Shown: piece after piece, positions 26,388 to 35,562 of the stretch
How positions within the stretch are numbered: the first letter of the stretch is position 1
Layout of the letters: every line of letters starts with the position of its first letter
Origin: Mycobacterium sp. ITM-2016-00317
GTDB lineage: Bacteria > Actinomycetota > Actinomycetes > Mycobacteriales > Mycobacteriaceae
Assembly (NCBI RefSeq): GCF_002968295.1
Contig: NZ_CP134399.1
Coordinates: forward strand, 2,728,001-2,792,000
Reading direction: 5' to 3'
DNA length: 64,000 nucleotides
Position numbers and translations under genes: made by a program
Notes under the pieces: generated by a model
Seen by the model: the letters and a program-made list of their open reading frames with translations, nothing else
The model's database searches: none
Told to the model about the DNA's origin: nothing

Positions 26388-27806
26388 GTGAGTAGACGCG
26401 GGAAGATCGTCTGTACGTTGGGCCCGGCCACCGCCTCCGAGGAGGCTGTCAGGCAGCTGGTGGAGTCGGGAATGGACGTCGCCCGGCTGAACTTCAGCCA
26501 CGGTGACTACCCCGACCACGAAGCCAACTACAAGCGCGTGCGCGCCGCGTCCGACGGGACCGGGCGCGCCGTCGGGATCCTCGCTGACCTGCAGGGACCC
26601 AAGATCCGCCTCGGCAGGTTCGCCGACGGACCGACAGTCTGGACCAACGGCGAGACGATCCGGATCACCGTCGAGGACATCGAAGGCACCCGCGACCGGG
26701 TGTCGACGACCTACAAGCGGCTGGCGCAGGACGCCAGCCCCGGGGACCGGGTGCTGGTCGACGACGGCAACGTCGGTCTGGTCGTCGAGCACATCGACGG
26801 TAACGACGTCGTCTGCACCGTCACCGAGGGCGGCAAGGTCAGCAACAACAAGGGCATGTCCCTGCCCGGGATGAACGTCTCGGCCCCCGCGCTGTCGGAG
26901 AAGGACATCGACGACCTGGAGTTCGCGCTGCGACTCGGCGTCGACCTGGTCGCGCTGTCGTTCGTGCGTTCGCCGGCCGACGTCGAACTGGTCCACGAGG
27001 TGATGGACCGGGTCGGGCGTCGGGTGCCGGTCATCGCGAAACTGGAGAAGCCCGAGGCGATCGACAACCTCGAGGCCATCGTGCTGGCGTTCGACGCGAT
27101 CATGGTCGCCCGCGGCGACCTCGGGGTGGAGCTGCCGCTGGAGGAAGTGCCGCTGGTCCAGAAGCGCGCGATCCAGATGGCAAGAGAGAACGCCAAACCG
27201 GTCATCGTCGCGACCCAGATGCTGGAGTCGATGATCGAGAACTCCCGGCCCACCCGGGCCGAGGCCTCCGACGTCGCCAACGCGGTGCTCGACGGTGCCG
27301 ACGCGGTCATGCTCTCGGGGGAGACCTCGGTGGGCAAGTTCCCGTTCGAGACGGTGCGCACGATGGCCCGCATCATCTCCGCGGTGGAGGACAACTCGGT
27401 GGCCGCACCGCCGCTGACGCACGTGCCGCGCACCAAGCGCGGCGTGATCTCCTACGCCGCCCGCGACATCGGCGAACGGCTCGACGCCAAGGCGCTGGTG
27501 GCGTTCACCCAATCCGGTGACACCGTGCGCCGCCTGGCCCGGCTGCACACCCCGCTGCCGGTGCTGGCGTTCACCGCGCTGCCCGAGGTGCGCAGCCAGT
27601 TGGCGCTGACCTGGGGTACCGAGACGTTCATCGTTCCGCACATCGACACCACCGACGGCATGATCCGTCAGGTCGACCAGTCGATGCTCAACCTGGGCCG
27701 CTACAAGCGCGGCGATCTGGTGGTCATCGTCGCGGGTGCGCCTCCGGGCACAGTAGGCTCCACGAATCTGATCCACGTCCACCGCATCGGGGAGGACGAC
27801 GTCTAG
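26388..27806 (+). CDS. pyk: Pyruvate kinase
   Basis: The last glycolytic step, converting PEP and ADP to pyruvate and ATP. It has 472 aa in a homotetramer. Signature strings are KIVCTLGPAT, RLNFSHGDY, DLQGPKIRLG, the catalytic-lysine motif AKLEKPEAI, MVARGDLGVELP and TQMLESM. The C-terminal allosteric domain is present (AFTQSGDTVRRLARL). GTG 26388 gives the SRRGKIVCT N-terminus seen in mycobacterial Pyk. Confidence 0.97.
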   Translation: MSRRGKIVCTLGPATASEEAVRQLVESGMDVARLNFSHGDYPDHEANYKRVRAASDGTGRAVGILADLQGPKIRLGRFADGPTVWTNGETIRITVEDIEGTRDRVSTTYKRLAQDASPGDRVLVDDGNVGLVVEHIDGNDVVCTVTEGGKVSNNKGMSLPGMNVSAPALSEKDIDDLEFALRLGVDLVALSFVRSPADVELVHEVMDRVGRRVPVIAKLEKPEAIDNLEAIVLAFDAIMVARGDLGVELPLEEVPLVQKRAIQMARENAKPVIVATQMLESMIENSRPTRAEASDVANAVLDGADAVMLSGETSVGKFPFETVRTMARIISAVEDNSVAAPPLTHVPRTKRGVISYAARDIGERLDAKALVAFTQSGDTVRRLARLHTPLPVLAFTALPEVRSQLALTWGTETFIVPHIDTTDGMIRQVDQSMLNLGRYKRGDLVVIVAGAPPGTVGSTNLIHVHRIGEDDV

Positions 27807-27826
27807 CCAAACCAGGAGGTAGCAGG

Positions 27827-28717
27827 GTGCAGAAGTCTGGGCCACAGGCGGACTTCGAAGAACTGCTGGCGATCCTGGACCTGGACCGGCTCGACGACGA
27901 CACCTTCGTCGGCAGGCATCCGAGCAAGAACCCGATCCGGACCTTCGGCGGCCAGATGATGGCGCAGGCCTTCGTCGCTGCCAGTCGCAGCCTCAAGCAT
28001 CCCACTCCGCCCAGCGCGCTGTCGGTGCACTTCATCGCCGGCGGCGACCCTGACCTGGACCTGGAGTTCCACGTGGTGCGGCTGCGTGACGAACGGCGGT
28101 TCGCCAACCGCCGTGTCGACGTCATGCAGAAGGGTCAGCTGCTGACCACCGCGATGGTGTCGTATCTGACCGGCGGCAAAGGACTCGAGCACGGGGTACA
28201 GCCGCCGCCGTCGACCGATCCGCTCGTTGCGCCGCCGATCGACGATCTGCTGCGCGGCTACGAAGAGGTCGTGCCGCACTTCGCGAACGCGTTGCGTCCC
28301 ATCGAGTGGCGCTACACCAACGATCCCGCGTGGGTGATGAGGGACAAGGGCGAGAAGCTCACCCACAACCGGGTGTGGATGAAAGCCCAGGGCGTGATGC
28401 CCGACGACCAGGTGCTGCACACCGCGGCGATGGTGTACTCGTCGGACACCACGGTGCTCGACTCGATCATCACCACGCACGGGCTGTCGTGGGGGCACGA
28501 CCGGATCTTCGCCGTCACCACCAATCATTCGGTGTGGTTCCACCGGCCCGTGCGGTTCGACGACTGGGTGCTGTACTCGACGACCTCCCCGGTCGCCGCG
28601 GACTCGCGCGGGCTGGGTACCGGTCATTTCTTCGACCGCCAGGGTCAGCCGCTGGCCACCGTGGTGCAGGAGGGCATCGTGAAGTACTTCCCGGGCCGGG
28701 CTACGGCGTCGGAGTGA
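27827..28717 (+). CDS. tesB: Acyl-CoA thioesterase II (TesB type)
   Basis: A double-hotdog hydrolase that releases free fatty acid and CoA from acyl-CoA. It has 296 aa, the normal length. Characteristic strings are FGGQMMAQAFVAASR with HFIAGGDPD after it, NRRVDVMQKGQ, and C-terminal HDRIFAVTTNHSVWFHRPVRFDDW, FFDRQGQPLATVVQEG. The catalytic Asp-Gln-Thr set should be in the C-terminal half. AGGAGG at 27814-27819 supports GTG 27827. It lies 20 nt after pyk and overlaps the convergent downstream gene by 17 nt. Confidence 0.93.
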   Translation: MQKSGPQADFEELLAILDLDRLDDDTFVGRHPSKNPIRTFGGQMMAQAFVAASRSLKHPTPPSALSVHFIAGGDPDLDLEFHVVRLRDERRFANRRVDVMQKGQLLTTAMVSYLTGGKGLEHGVQPPPSTDPLVAPPIDDLLRGYEEVVPHFANALRPIEWRYTNDPAWVMRDKGEKLTHNRVWMKAQGVMPDDQVLHTAAMVYSSDTTVLDSIITTHGLSWGHDRIFAVTTNHSVWFHRPVRFDDWVLYSTTSPVAADSRGLGTGHFFDRQGQPLATVVQEGIVKYFPGRATASE

Positions 28718-29225
28718 CGGTGATGGAGAACGATTCCTCCACCCGCTGGGTGAACTCGTCGGCGCACCGTTGTGCGGCCTGCTCGTCGTTGCCGGCGCGC
28801 TGCAGGCAGTCGACGTAGTCGCCGCCGCCCAGATCCCGGAACAGCGCCACCCCGAGCGTCGCGTAGATCGCGACGATGACCAGGCTCGCGACGATCGACA
28901 CCGCACCCAGCACGATGCCGGCGAGAGCGACGCCGGCGTTGGTGGCCTCGCCGCGTTTGACCCGGGTCCGGGCCAGGAAACCCAGCACGATCCCGGCGAT
29001 GCCGAGCAGGACACCGCCGACCACCGTCCAGCACAGCAGTAGCCCGACTATTGCGAGGACCAGCGCTGCGGTGCCCAGACCGTTCTTCGGGGCGGCAGGA
29101 GGTGGCGGCGGGTAGCCGTAGCCGCTGTAGCCGCCGTAGCCGCCGTACGCTCCGTAGCCGCCGTAGGGCTGCGGCGGGTAGCCGCCCGGGTAGGTGCCGG
29201 GGGGAGGCGGCGGCGGTTCGCTCAT
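28701..29225 (-). CDS. DUF4190-type membrane protein with Gly/Pro/Tyr-rich N-terminus
   Basis: A 174-aa protein. Residues 1-46 are low complexity (Pro, Gly, Tyr repeats such as GGYGAYGGYGGY). Two to three hydrophobic helices follow (about 50-80 and 95-122), with the DUF4190 pattern of a loop ARTRVKRGEATNAGVALAGIVLG, read as KRGEATNAGVALAGIVLG. The C-terminal 50 residues are probably extracytoplasmic with two cysteines (DYVDCLQ, QRCADEF). ATG 29225 is chosen because upstream in-frame sequence belongs to cydC; the overlap with the cydC stop is 4 nt. The function is unknown. Confidence 0.8.
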   Translation of the reverse strand: MSEPPPPPPGTYPGGYPPQPYGGYGAYGGYGGYSGYGYPPPPPAAPKNGLGTAALVLAIVGLLLCWTVVGGVLLGIAGIVLGFLARTRVKRGEATNAGVALAGIVLGAVSIVASLVIVAIYATLGVALFRDLGGGDYVDCLQRAGNDEQAAQRCADEFTQRVEESFSITVTPTP

Positions 29226-30700
29226 GTCGCTGAGACTACCGTCACAGGCAGATTGTCCGGCAGGTGGTGAGTGGCGACGACGACGGTTCTGCGCCGGTCG
29301 AACAGCGCACCCGGGGTGAGGATGTCGGTCAACATCCGGTCGGCGTCGGACGCGTCGAGGTGCTCGGTGGGCTCGTCGAGCAGGACCGTCGGCGCCTTCG
29401 ACACCAGGGCGCGGGCCAACAGCAGCCGCCTGCGCTGGCCGGCCGACACCGCCGCGGCGCCGCCGACCAGAACGGTCGACAGGCCCCTGGGCAGGCTGTC
29501 CAACCACGGACCGAGTCCGGTGCGCCGCAACGCATCCCGAAGTTCGTCGTCGGTGGCGTCGCCACGGGCGACGAGCAGGTTGTCGCGCACGGTGGTGGAG
29601 AAGAGGTGCGCGTCCTCGGCGAAGAACGTCCCCGGCGTGTGCATCAGAAGCGTGGTCTTGCCGCTGCCGCTGGGACCGACGACGGCGATGCGGTCACCGG
29701 GATGCAACTGCAGCGGGGTGACCGCGGGCCGGCGATCAGGTCCTGCGGGCGGCTCGGTCAACGCGAGCAGGCGCCGCGCGGCCACCCGGGCCCGGGTGAG
29801 GGCCACCGCGGCCCCCGGCAGCGCCCCGGTGGCCTCGAACGACGCCAGCGGCAGCAGCATCAGGATCGCGACGGTGGTGGGAGCGACGGTGCCGGACAGC
29901 GCGATACCGGCGAACACCGCGCCCAGCACGCTGACGCCGACGGCGGCGGTCGGTGCAGCCGCAGCGACCGCCGCCGGTGCCGCGGCCTGGTCCACCGCGC
30001 GGCCCCAGCGGCGCTGCTCGACGCCGGCCTCGGCGATGACGTCGGTCAGCCGACCGCTGACGCGCAGTTCGGGTGCATGCTCCAAGGCGAGCATCACCGC
30101 GTTGTCGCGCTGCGAATGATGTTCCTCGGCAACTGTTTCAGCGGCCAGCGTGGCCCGGGCGGAGAGCAGTGGCGCGAGAATCCCGGCGACCAGCAGGCAG
30201 ACCGCCAGCACCACGGCGGCCGGCACGGAGACGGCTGCGATCACCGCGACGGCTGCGACTCCGAGCACGGCGGCCACGCAGGCCGGGATGACGGCCCGCA
30301 CCACGACGTCGGACAGTTCGTCCACCCCGGCGCCGACGCGCGCGACCAGATCGCCGCTGCTGCGCCGCATCACGACATCCTCAGGCCCGGCGGCCAGCCT
30401 GCTGAAGATCCGTTCGCGTGCGGTGCCTGCCGCGCGCAGCGCGGTGTCGTGGGAAGCGAGCCGCTCGCAGTACCCCAGCACGCCCCGCGAGATGCCGAGC
30501 GCCCGGACGGTCACCGCGGCCACCGTCAGGTGCAGCACCGGCGGCATCTGCCAGGCCCGCGTGATCAGCCACGCCGACACACCGGTCAGTGCGAGCGCGC
30601 TGCCCAGCGACAGCGCGCCCAACGCCACGGCGAGCGCGATTCGCGGCGCCCGCGGGGCGAGCAACGACCATGCCTGCAGCAACGGATCACGGCGCGACAC
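29222..30700 (-). CDS. cydC: Thiol reductant ABC exporter subunit CydC (shortened ATPase domain)
   Basis: CydC and CydD form a heterodimeric ABC exporter of glutathione/cysteine-type reductants needed to assemble cytochrome bd. The membrane domain covers residues 1 to about 310. The ATPase has Walker [14 protein letters not shown], signature VSAGQRRRLLLARAL, Walker B TVLLDEPTEHLD and H-loop ATHHLP. It is only 492 aa, against about 576 aa recalled for M. tuberculosis CydC. The segment before Walker A is very short, and only about seven residues separate the Walker A helix from the FFAEDAHLF Q-loop, where about 40 are expected. It may be a derived or deleted form. GTG 30700 overlaps cydD by 14 nt. 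Confidence 0.87.
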   Translation of the reverse strand: MSRRDPLLQAWSLLAPRAPRIALAVALGALSLGSALALTGVSAWLITRAWQMPPVLHLTVAAVTVRALGISRGVLGYCERLASHDTALRAAGTARERIFSRLAAGPEDVVMRRSSGDLVARVGAGVDELSDVVVRAVIPACVAAVLGVAAVAVIAAVSVPAAVVLAVCLLVAGILAPLLSARATLAAETVAEEHHSQRDNAVMLALEHAPELRVSGRLTDVIAEAGVEQRRWGRAVDQAAAPAAVAAAAPTAAVGVSVLGAVFAGIALSGTVAPTTVAILMLLPLASFEATGALPGAAVALTRARVAARRLLALTEPPAGPDRRPAVTPLQLHPGDRIAVVGPSGSGKTTLLMHTPGTFFAEDAHLFSTTVRDNLLVARGDATDDELRDALRRTGLGPWLDSLPRGLSTVLVGGAAAVSAGQRRRLLLARALVSKAPTVLLDEPTEHLDASDADRMLTDILTPGALFDRRRTVVVATHHLPDNLPVTVVSAT

Positions 30701-32249
30701 GTTGACCTCCCATGTCGACCACCACGTCGCCGAGGGCCAGGACGGTGTCGCGGTGGCCCACCACGATCACCGTCGCCCCGTCGGCGGCGCGCTGTCCGAT
30801 CGCGTCCAGCACCCGCGCCTCGGTGGGCCCGTCGAGGTGGGCGGTGGGTTCATCGAACAACAGCACCGGAGCCGCGGATCCGAGCACCCGGGCCAGGCCG
30901 AGTCGCTGGCGTTGCCCCAGGGACAGCCCGACCCCGCCGCGCCCGATGACGGTCTGCAAGCCGTCGGGCAACGTGGCCAGCACCTCGTCGAAGCACGCGG
31001 CCCGGCAGGCCGACCCCACATCGGGCAACGGGCCGAACAACTCCAGGTTCTGCTGCACGGTGCCCGGGATCAGCACCGGCCGCTGCGCCAGCCACGCCAC
31101 CTTCGACCACCACTGACCGCGGTCCAGGTCGGCCACGTCGATGCCGTTCACCCGGATCCGGCCCGACGTCGGCCGGTCCAGACCGAGGATCGCCTGCAGC
31201 AGTGTCGATTTCCCGATGCCGTTGGGGCCGGTCAACACCGTCACCCGGCCGGGCCGGGCGGTCAGATCCGGTATCTCGACCTGCACGGTCACCGCGTCGC
31301 CGGGCAGGGCGGCGGTGCCGGTCTGCGGCGGCGGCACCGCGTCGAGGAAGCGGAACGCCGCCTGCACCGCCGTCTTGCCGTCCTGGGCGGCGTGGAACGC
31401 GGCCCCGACCCGGCGCAACGGCCAGAACACCTCCGGCGCGAGCAGCAGCGCGGTCAGGCCGGCGGTCAGCGTCATCTCGCCGAACACCAGCCGCATGCCG
31501 ACCGCCACCGCCACCAGCGCCACCCCGAGTGTGGCGATGAGCTCCAGCACCAGCGCCGACAGGAACGCGATGCGCATCGTGGACATCGCCGAACGCCGGT
31601 GTGCCGCGTCGAGTTCGGTGATCTGGATGGTGGCCCCGGCGGTGCGGCCCAGCGCCCGCAGGGTGGACAGCCCGGCGACCAGGTCCAGCAGCCGGGACTG
31701 CAGGGTGGTCATCGCGGCCAGTGCCGCGGCCGACCGGTCCGCGGTGGCCATCCCGATCAGGATCATGAACACCGGGATGAGCGGCAGCGCGATCAGCACG
31801 ATCACCGCCGACTTCCAGTCGTAGAGCGCGATGACGACCACGGTGGCGGGGGTCAGCACCGCGGCCAGGAACAGTGACGGCAGATAGTTGGTGAAGTAGA
31901 CCCGCAGTCCGTCGAGGCCGCGGGTGATCACCACCGCGGCATCGTCACGGTGGGCGGCCAGGTCGCGAGGCGGCAGTACCGTGGCCGCGGTCAGCACCTG
32001 CTCGCTGAGGTCGGCGATCACGGCGCTGGCTCCGCGCTGGGCGAGTCGGCCCTGCTGCCACTGCGTCACGGTGCGGATCAGCCACAGCGCCCCCAGGATC
32101 GCGATCGGCACACCCAGCGCGGAGACGCTGCGGGACGCCGGATCGGTGATCACCCGCGCGACGATGCCGGCCAGCACCACCGCCGAAGCGATGGTGCAGG
32201 CGGCGATGAGCACGCCGCAGGCCGTGGTGGCCACCAGAAACCGGCGCAT
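30687..32249 (-). CDS. cydD: Thiol reductant ABC exporter subunit CydD
   Basis: Partner of CydC, with six membrane segments in the first 300 residues and a complete ATPase: Walker A LTGPNGIGKSTLL, Q-loop VAWLAQRPVLIPGTV, signature LSLGQRQRLGLARVL, Walker B PVLLFDEPTAHLD and H-loop VVGHRD. I keep ATG 32249 (520 aa). The frame is open upstream with plausible coding sequence (DPRLWRASAG) but has no ATG, GTG or TTG before the cydB stop, so an unusual start upstream cannot be excluded. Confidence 0.92.
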   Translation of the reverse strand: MRRFLVATTACGVLIAACTIASAVVLAGIVARVITDPASRSVSALGVPIAILGALWLIRTVTQWQQGRLAQRGASAVIADLSEQVLTAATVLPPRDLAAHRDDAAVVITRGLDGLRVYFTNYLPSLFLAAVLTPATVVVIALYDWKSAVIVLIALPLIPVFMILIGMATADRSAAALAAMTTLQSRLLDLVAGLSTLRALGRTAGATIQITELDAAHRRSAMSTMRIAFLSALVLELIATLGVALVAVAVGMRLVFGEMTLTAGLTALLLAPEVFWPLRRVGAAFHAAQDGKTAVQAAFRFLDAVPPPQTGTAALPGDAVTVQVEIPDLTARPGRVTVLTGPNGIGKSTLLQAILGLDRPTSGRIRVNGIDVADLDRGQWWSKVAWLAQRPVLIPGTVQQNLELFGPLPDVGSACRAACFDEVLATLPDGLQTVIGRGGVGLSLGQRQRLGLARVLGSAAPVLLFDEPTAHLDGPTEARVLDAIGQRAADGATVIVVGHRDTVLALGDVVVDMGGQRVAP

Positions 32250-32302
32250 GCCGGCGGAGGCCCGCCACAGGCGCGGGTCGATCGGCAGGCGCGAGGGATC
32301 GG

Positions 32303-33343
32303 TCAGGACGCTCGCCTGGAAAACCCGACGGAGGCCGGGATCGCATCGGCGGTGACCCGCTTACGGAACACCCAGTAGGACCACGCCTGGTAGGCCAGCA
32401 CCAGCGGGAGCAACGTCAGCGAGGCCCAGGTCATGATGCGCAGCGTGTACGGCGTCGAGGAGCCGTTGTAGATCGTGATGTTCCAGTCCGGATTAAGCGT
32501 GGACGGCAGCAGGTTGGGATACATCGAGCCGAAGATCAGCACCGCAACTGCGGCGACCACGATCACCATCGCGGTGAACGCGATGCCTTCGCGCGTCCCC
32601 CGCCACACCAGCGCCACCGAGACCAGCAACGCCACCACCGCGACCCCCAGTGCCAGCCACGTCCACGGTCGTCCGTAGGCCAGCTGCGTCCACAGGCCGA
32701 ATCCGCCGGCGAGCACGATCACTGGAATCGACAGCGTCCGGCCGACCCTGAACGAATCCTGGTGCAGCGCACCGGCGGTACGCAACGCCAGGTACACCGA
32801 GCCGTAGAACAGGAACAGCGACGCCGTGGCCAGGCCGCCGAGGAGGGTGTACGGGCTGAGCACGTCGCCGATGCCCGCATGCGAGTGACCGTCGGCGTCG
32901 ATCGGCAGACCCCGTAACAGGACCGCGAAGGCCACGCCCCACAGGAACGCGGGAAGCCACGATCCGAGCGCGATGCCGATGTCAGCCCAGCGGCGCCACT
33001 GGTGATCGTTGATCTTGCCGCGCCACTCGATGCCCACGATCCGCAGGATCATGCCGAAGAGTATTGCCAGCAAAGGGAGATACAGCGCCGAGAACAGCGT
33101 CGCATACCAGTTCGGGAACGCGGCGAACATGGCCGCGCCGGCAGTGATCAGCCACACCTCGTTGGCGTCCCAGACCGGACCGATGGTGTTGAGCACCGCG
33201 CGACGGCGGTTGTCCGGGTCGCCCGGGCCGAGGGTGCCCATCGGTGACATCAGCATCCCGACGCCGAAGTCGAAGCCCTCGAGGATCAGGAAGCCGAGGA
33301 ACAGCACCGCGATCAACACGAACCACAGTTCTTGGAGGCCCAT
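32303..33343 (-). CDS. cydB: Cytochrome bd ubiquinol oxidase subunit II
   Basis: CydB supports the haem-bearing CydA in the bd-type terminal oxidase, which reduces oxygen with menaquinol and keeps respiration running at low oxygen or when cytochrome bc1-aa3 is blocked. It has 346 aa and about nine membrane helices. Family strings are ILEGFDFGVGML, GPVWDANEVWLI and MILRIVGIEWRGK. Nine nt separate it from cydA, and its stop leads directly into cydD. Confidence 0.96.
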   Translation of the reverse strand: MGLQELWFVLIAVLFLGFLILEGFDFGVGMLMSPMGTLGPGDPDNRRRAVLNTIGPVWDANEVWLITAGAAMFAAFPNWYATLFSALYLPLLAILFGMILRIVGIEWRGKINDHQWRRWADIGIALGSWLPAFLWGVAFAVLLRGLPIDADGHSHAGIGDVLSPYTLLGGLATASLFLFYGSVYLALRTAGALHQDSFRVGRTLSIPVIVLAGGFGLWTQLAYGRPWTWLALGVAVVALLVSVALVWRGTREGIAFTAMVIVVAAVAVLIFGSMYPNLLPSTLNPDWNITIYNGSSTPYTLRIMTWASLTLLPLVLAYQAWSYWVFRKRVTADAIPASVGFSRRAS

Positions 33344-33352
33344 GGCGATCTC

Positions 33353-34813
33353 CTAGTAGGCGAAGGACAAGGGTTCGACGTCCTCCTTGTCGGGCGGGGT
33401 CGGCGGCGCCGGCTCGGAGTCGTGCTCCTGCGGCCCCTCGGCCACGTAGCGCCGCATCAGGTAGAACCAGACGACCGCCAGCGCGCCGTAGAGCAGAGTG
33501 AACACCGCGAGGGAGAACATCACGGTGCCTGCCGCATGGTTGGACACGCCTTCCTGCACTGTCATCCGCACCATCTGGTCGCCCGTGGGATTGGGCACCA
33601 CCACCCAGGGCTGGCGTCCCATCTCGGTGAAGATCCACCCTGCCGCATTCGCCAGGAACGGCGTCGGGATGGTGAGCAGACCGAAGGTGCCGAACCAGCG
33701 CTGGTCGGGTATCCGCCCGCGCCGGGTCAACCACAAGCTCAGCAGCGCGAAGGCCACCGGCACCAGCAGCAGCCCGATCATCGCGCGGAACGACCAGTAG
33801 GTGACGAACAGGTTCGGCCGGTAGTTGCCGGGGCCGAACTTCTCCTCGGCCTCCGCCTGCAGGTTCTCGACGCCCTGCAACGTCACCCCGGAGAACGTGC
33901 CCTCGGCCAGGAACGGCAGCACGTAGGGCACCTCGATGACGTGGGTGACGCTGTCACAGTTGTTGTGCGTGCCGACCGTCAGGATCGAGAAGTCGGGGTC
34001 GGTTTCGGTCTGGCACAACGATTCTGCGGAGGCCATCTTCATCGGTTGCTGGTCGAACATCAGCTTGCCCTGGATGTCGCCGGTGAAGAACAGGCCGGCG
34101 GCGGCGACGATTGCGACCGCGCTGCCGAGGATGGTGGCGGGCCGGTACATCGTGCGGGCCTCGACCTCTTCGCCGGGCCTGCGATGCGACCGGACCATCA
34201 GCCACGCGCAGATGCCCGCCACGAAGGCGCCTGCGGTGAGCAGCGAGGCCGTCACCGCGTGCAGGAAGGCCCAGATCGCGGTGTTGTTGGTCAGCAGCGC
34301 CCCGAAGTCGACGAGTTCGGCGCGCCCGCTCTCGGGGTTGAACTTGGCGCCGACGGGATGCTGCATGAACGAGTTGGCCGCGATGATGAAGTACGCCGAG
34401 GCGTTGACACCGAACGCGACGATCCAGATGCACGCCAGGTGCACGCGCCGGGGCAGCCTGCTCCAGCCGAAGATCCACAGCCCGATGAAGGTGGACTCGA
34501 AGAAGAACGCGACGAGACCCTCGAACGCCAGCGGGGCGCCGAAGATGTCGCCGACGAAGCGCGAGTACTCGCTCCAGTTCATCCCGAACTGGAACTCCTG
34601 CACGATGCCGGTGGCGACGCCGATCGCGAAGTTGATCAGGAACAGCTTGCCGAAGAACCGGGTCAGGCGGTACCAGGCGGTGTTACCGGTGACGTGCCAC
34701 ACGGTCTGCATGACCGCGATCAGCGGGGCCAGGCCGATGGTCAGCGGGACGAAGATGAAGTGGTAGACGGTGGTGATGCCGAACTGCCATCGCGACACAT
34801 CCAATGCGTCCAT
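33353..34813 (-). CDS. cydA: Cytochrome bd ubiquinol oxidase subunit I
   Basis: The catalytic subunit carrying haems b558, b595 and d. It has 486 aa. The start MDALDVSRWQFGITTVYHF contains the haem-ligand His19 region; EFQFGMNWSEYSRFVGDIFG, the Q-loop region with KFGPGNYRPNLFVTYWSFR (read in two parts) and GWIFTEMGRQPW are all characteristic. A GGGAG element lies 8 nt before ATG 34813. First gene of cydABDC. Confidence 0.97.
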   Translation of the reverse strand: MDALDVSRWQFGITTVYHFIFVPLTIGLAPLIAVMQTVWHVTGNTAWYRLTRFFGKLFLINFAIGVATGIVQEFQFGMNWSEYSRFVGDIFGAPLAFEGLVAFFFESTFIGLWIFGWSRLPRRVHLACIWIVAFGVNASAYFIIAANSFMQHPVGAKFNPESGRAELVDFGALLTNNTAIWAFLHAVTASLLTAGAFVAGICAWLMVRSHRRPGEEVEARTMYRPATILGSAVAIVAAAGLFFTGDIQGKLMFDQQPMKMASAESLCQTETDPDFSILTVGTHNNCDSVTHVIEVPYVLPFLAEGTFSGVTLQGVENLQAEAEEKFGPGNYRPNLFVTYWSFRAMIGLLLVPVAFALLSLWLTRRGRIPDQRWFGTFGLLTIPTPFLANAAGWIFTEMGRQPWVVVPNPTGDQMVRMTVQEGVSNHAAGTVMFSLAVFTLLYGALAVVWFYLMRRYVAEGPQEHDSEPAPPTPPDKEDVEPLSFAY

Positions 34814-34841
34814 GCGCCACTCCCAGGCTCAACGAGTCCAA

Positions 34842-34860
34842 CTACGACACAGTGTAGTAG
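34842..34860. promoter_or_regulatory. 19-bp near-perfect palindrome upstream of cydA
   Basis: CTACGACACAGTGTAGTAG pairs at 8 of 9 positions around a central A. It lies 29-47 nt before the cydA ATG, where an operator would overlap the promoter. The TGTAGTA-like arms recall BlaI/MecI-type operators, but I cannot assign the regulator. Confidence 0.45.
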
Positions 34861-34894
34861 CTCATTCGCGAGGTAGCGCTAGGGACTTTTGGCC

Positions 34895-35488
34895 TCAGTC
34901 CGGTAGTGCGGTCGCGACGTCCCTTCGCACAGTGTCGACTTTCTTGTTCGCCGACCGGATCCCGAAGGCCGAGATGACCTCGAAGACGCCGATGACGATG
35001 AGCCAGATGCCGACGACCAACGTCAGCGTGGTCAGCGACTCGAACGGGGCGGCCAGCATGATCACACCGGCGATCAGGCTGATGACCCCGATGAAGATCT
35101 CCCAGCCGCGGCCGGGCAGCAGCGGGTCGCTGATCGCCGACACCGCGGTGGCCACCCCCCGGAAGATGAAGCCGATGCCGATCCAGATGGCCAGCAGCAG
35201 GATCGACTCCTGCAGGCTGCGGAAGCAGAGCACCGCCAGGATGAGCGCGGCCGCGCCGCTGAGGAACAGCAGCACACGGCCGCCGGCGGAGACGTCGAGG
35301 CTGAACGCGAAGATGACCTGCGAGACGCCGGTGACCAGCAGGTAGGCGCCGAAGAAGATGGCCGCGACCAGGATGGTGATGCCGGGCCACACCAAGATCA
35401 ACACGCCGAGCAGCACGGCGAGGATCCCGGACAGCAGCGCCGACTTCCAGAGATGCTGCAACATGCTTGGGGCAGCGGCTGATTCCAT
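34895..35488 (-). CDS. HdeD-family (DUF308) acid-resistance-type membrane protein
   Basis: A 197-aa protein made of about six hydrophobic helices with the DUF308 repeat of G-(I/V)-L-x-(L)-x-G-(I/V)-L type turns (LSGILAVLLGVLILVWP, GVISLIAGVIMLAAPF). The charged ends are short. ATG 35488 is chosen; a GTG at 35515 is in frame. CACACT (minus strand, 35500-35495) stands 6 nt before the ATG and may be a leaderless -10. It occupies the position of Rv1624c next to cydA (recalled). The function is unknown in mycobacteria. Confidence 0.83.
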   Translation of the reverse strand: MESAAAPSMLQHLWKSALLSGILAVLLGVLILVWPGITILVAAIFFGAYLLVTGVSQVIFAFSLDVSAGGRVLLFLSGAAALILAVLCFRSLQESILLLAIWIGIGFIFRGVATAVSAISDPLLPGRGWEIFIGVISLIAGVIMLAAPFESLTTLTLVVGIWLIVIGVFEVISAFGIRSANKKVDTVRRDVATALPD

Positions 35489-35562
35489 TTTGGAAGTGTG
35501 ACACACCGGCGACACGCCCTAGCCGGATTTTGTATTACGTCTGCCGATGTCGGGACACGGTC

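Noticed and set aside
28701..29507. Longer start (29507) for the DUF4190-type protein
   Set aside because: The extra 94 codons lie inside cydC and look like frame noise; ATG 29225 has the typical Pro/Gly/Tyr start and a 4-nt overlap.
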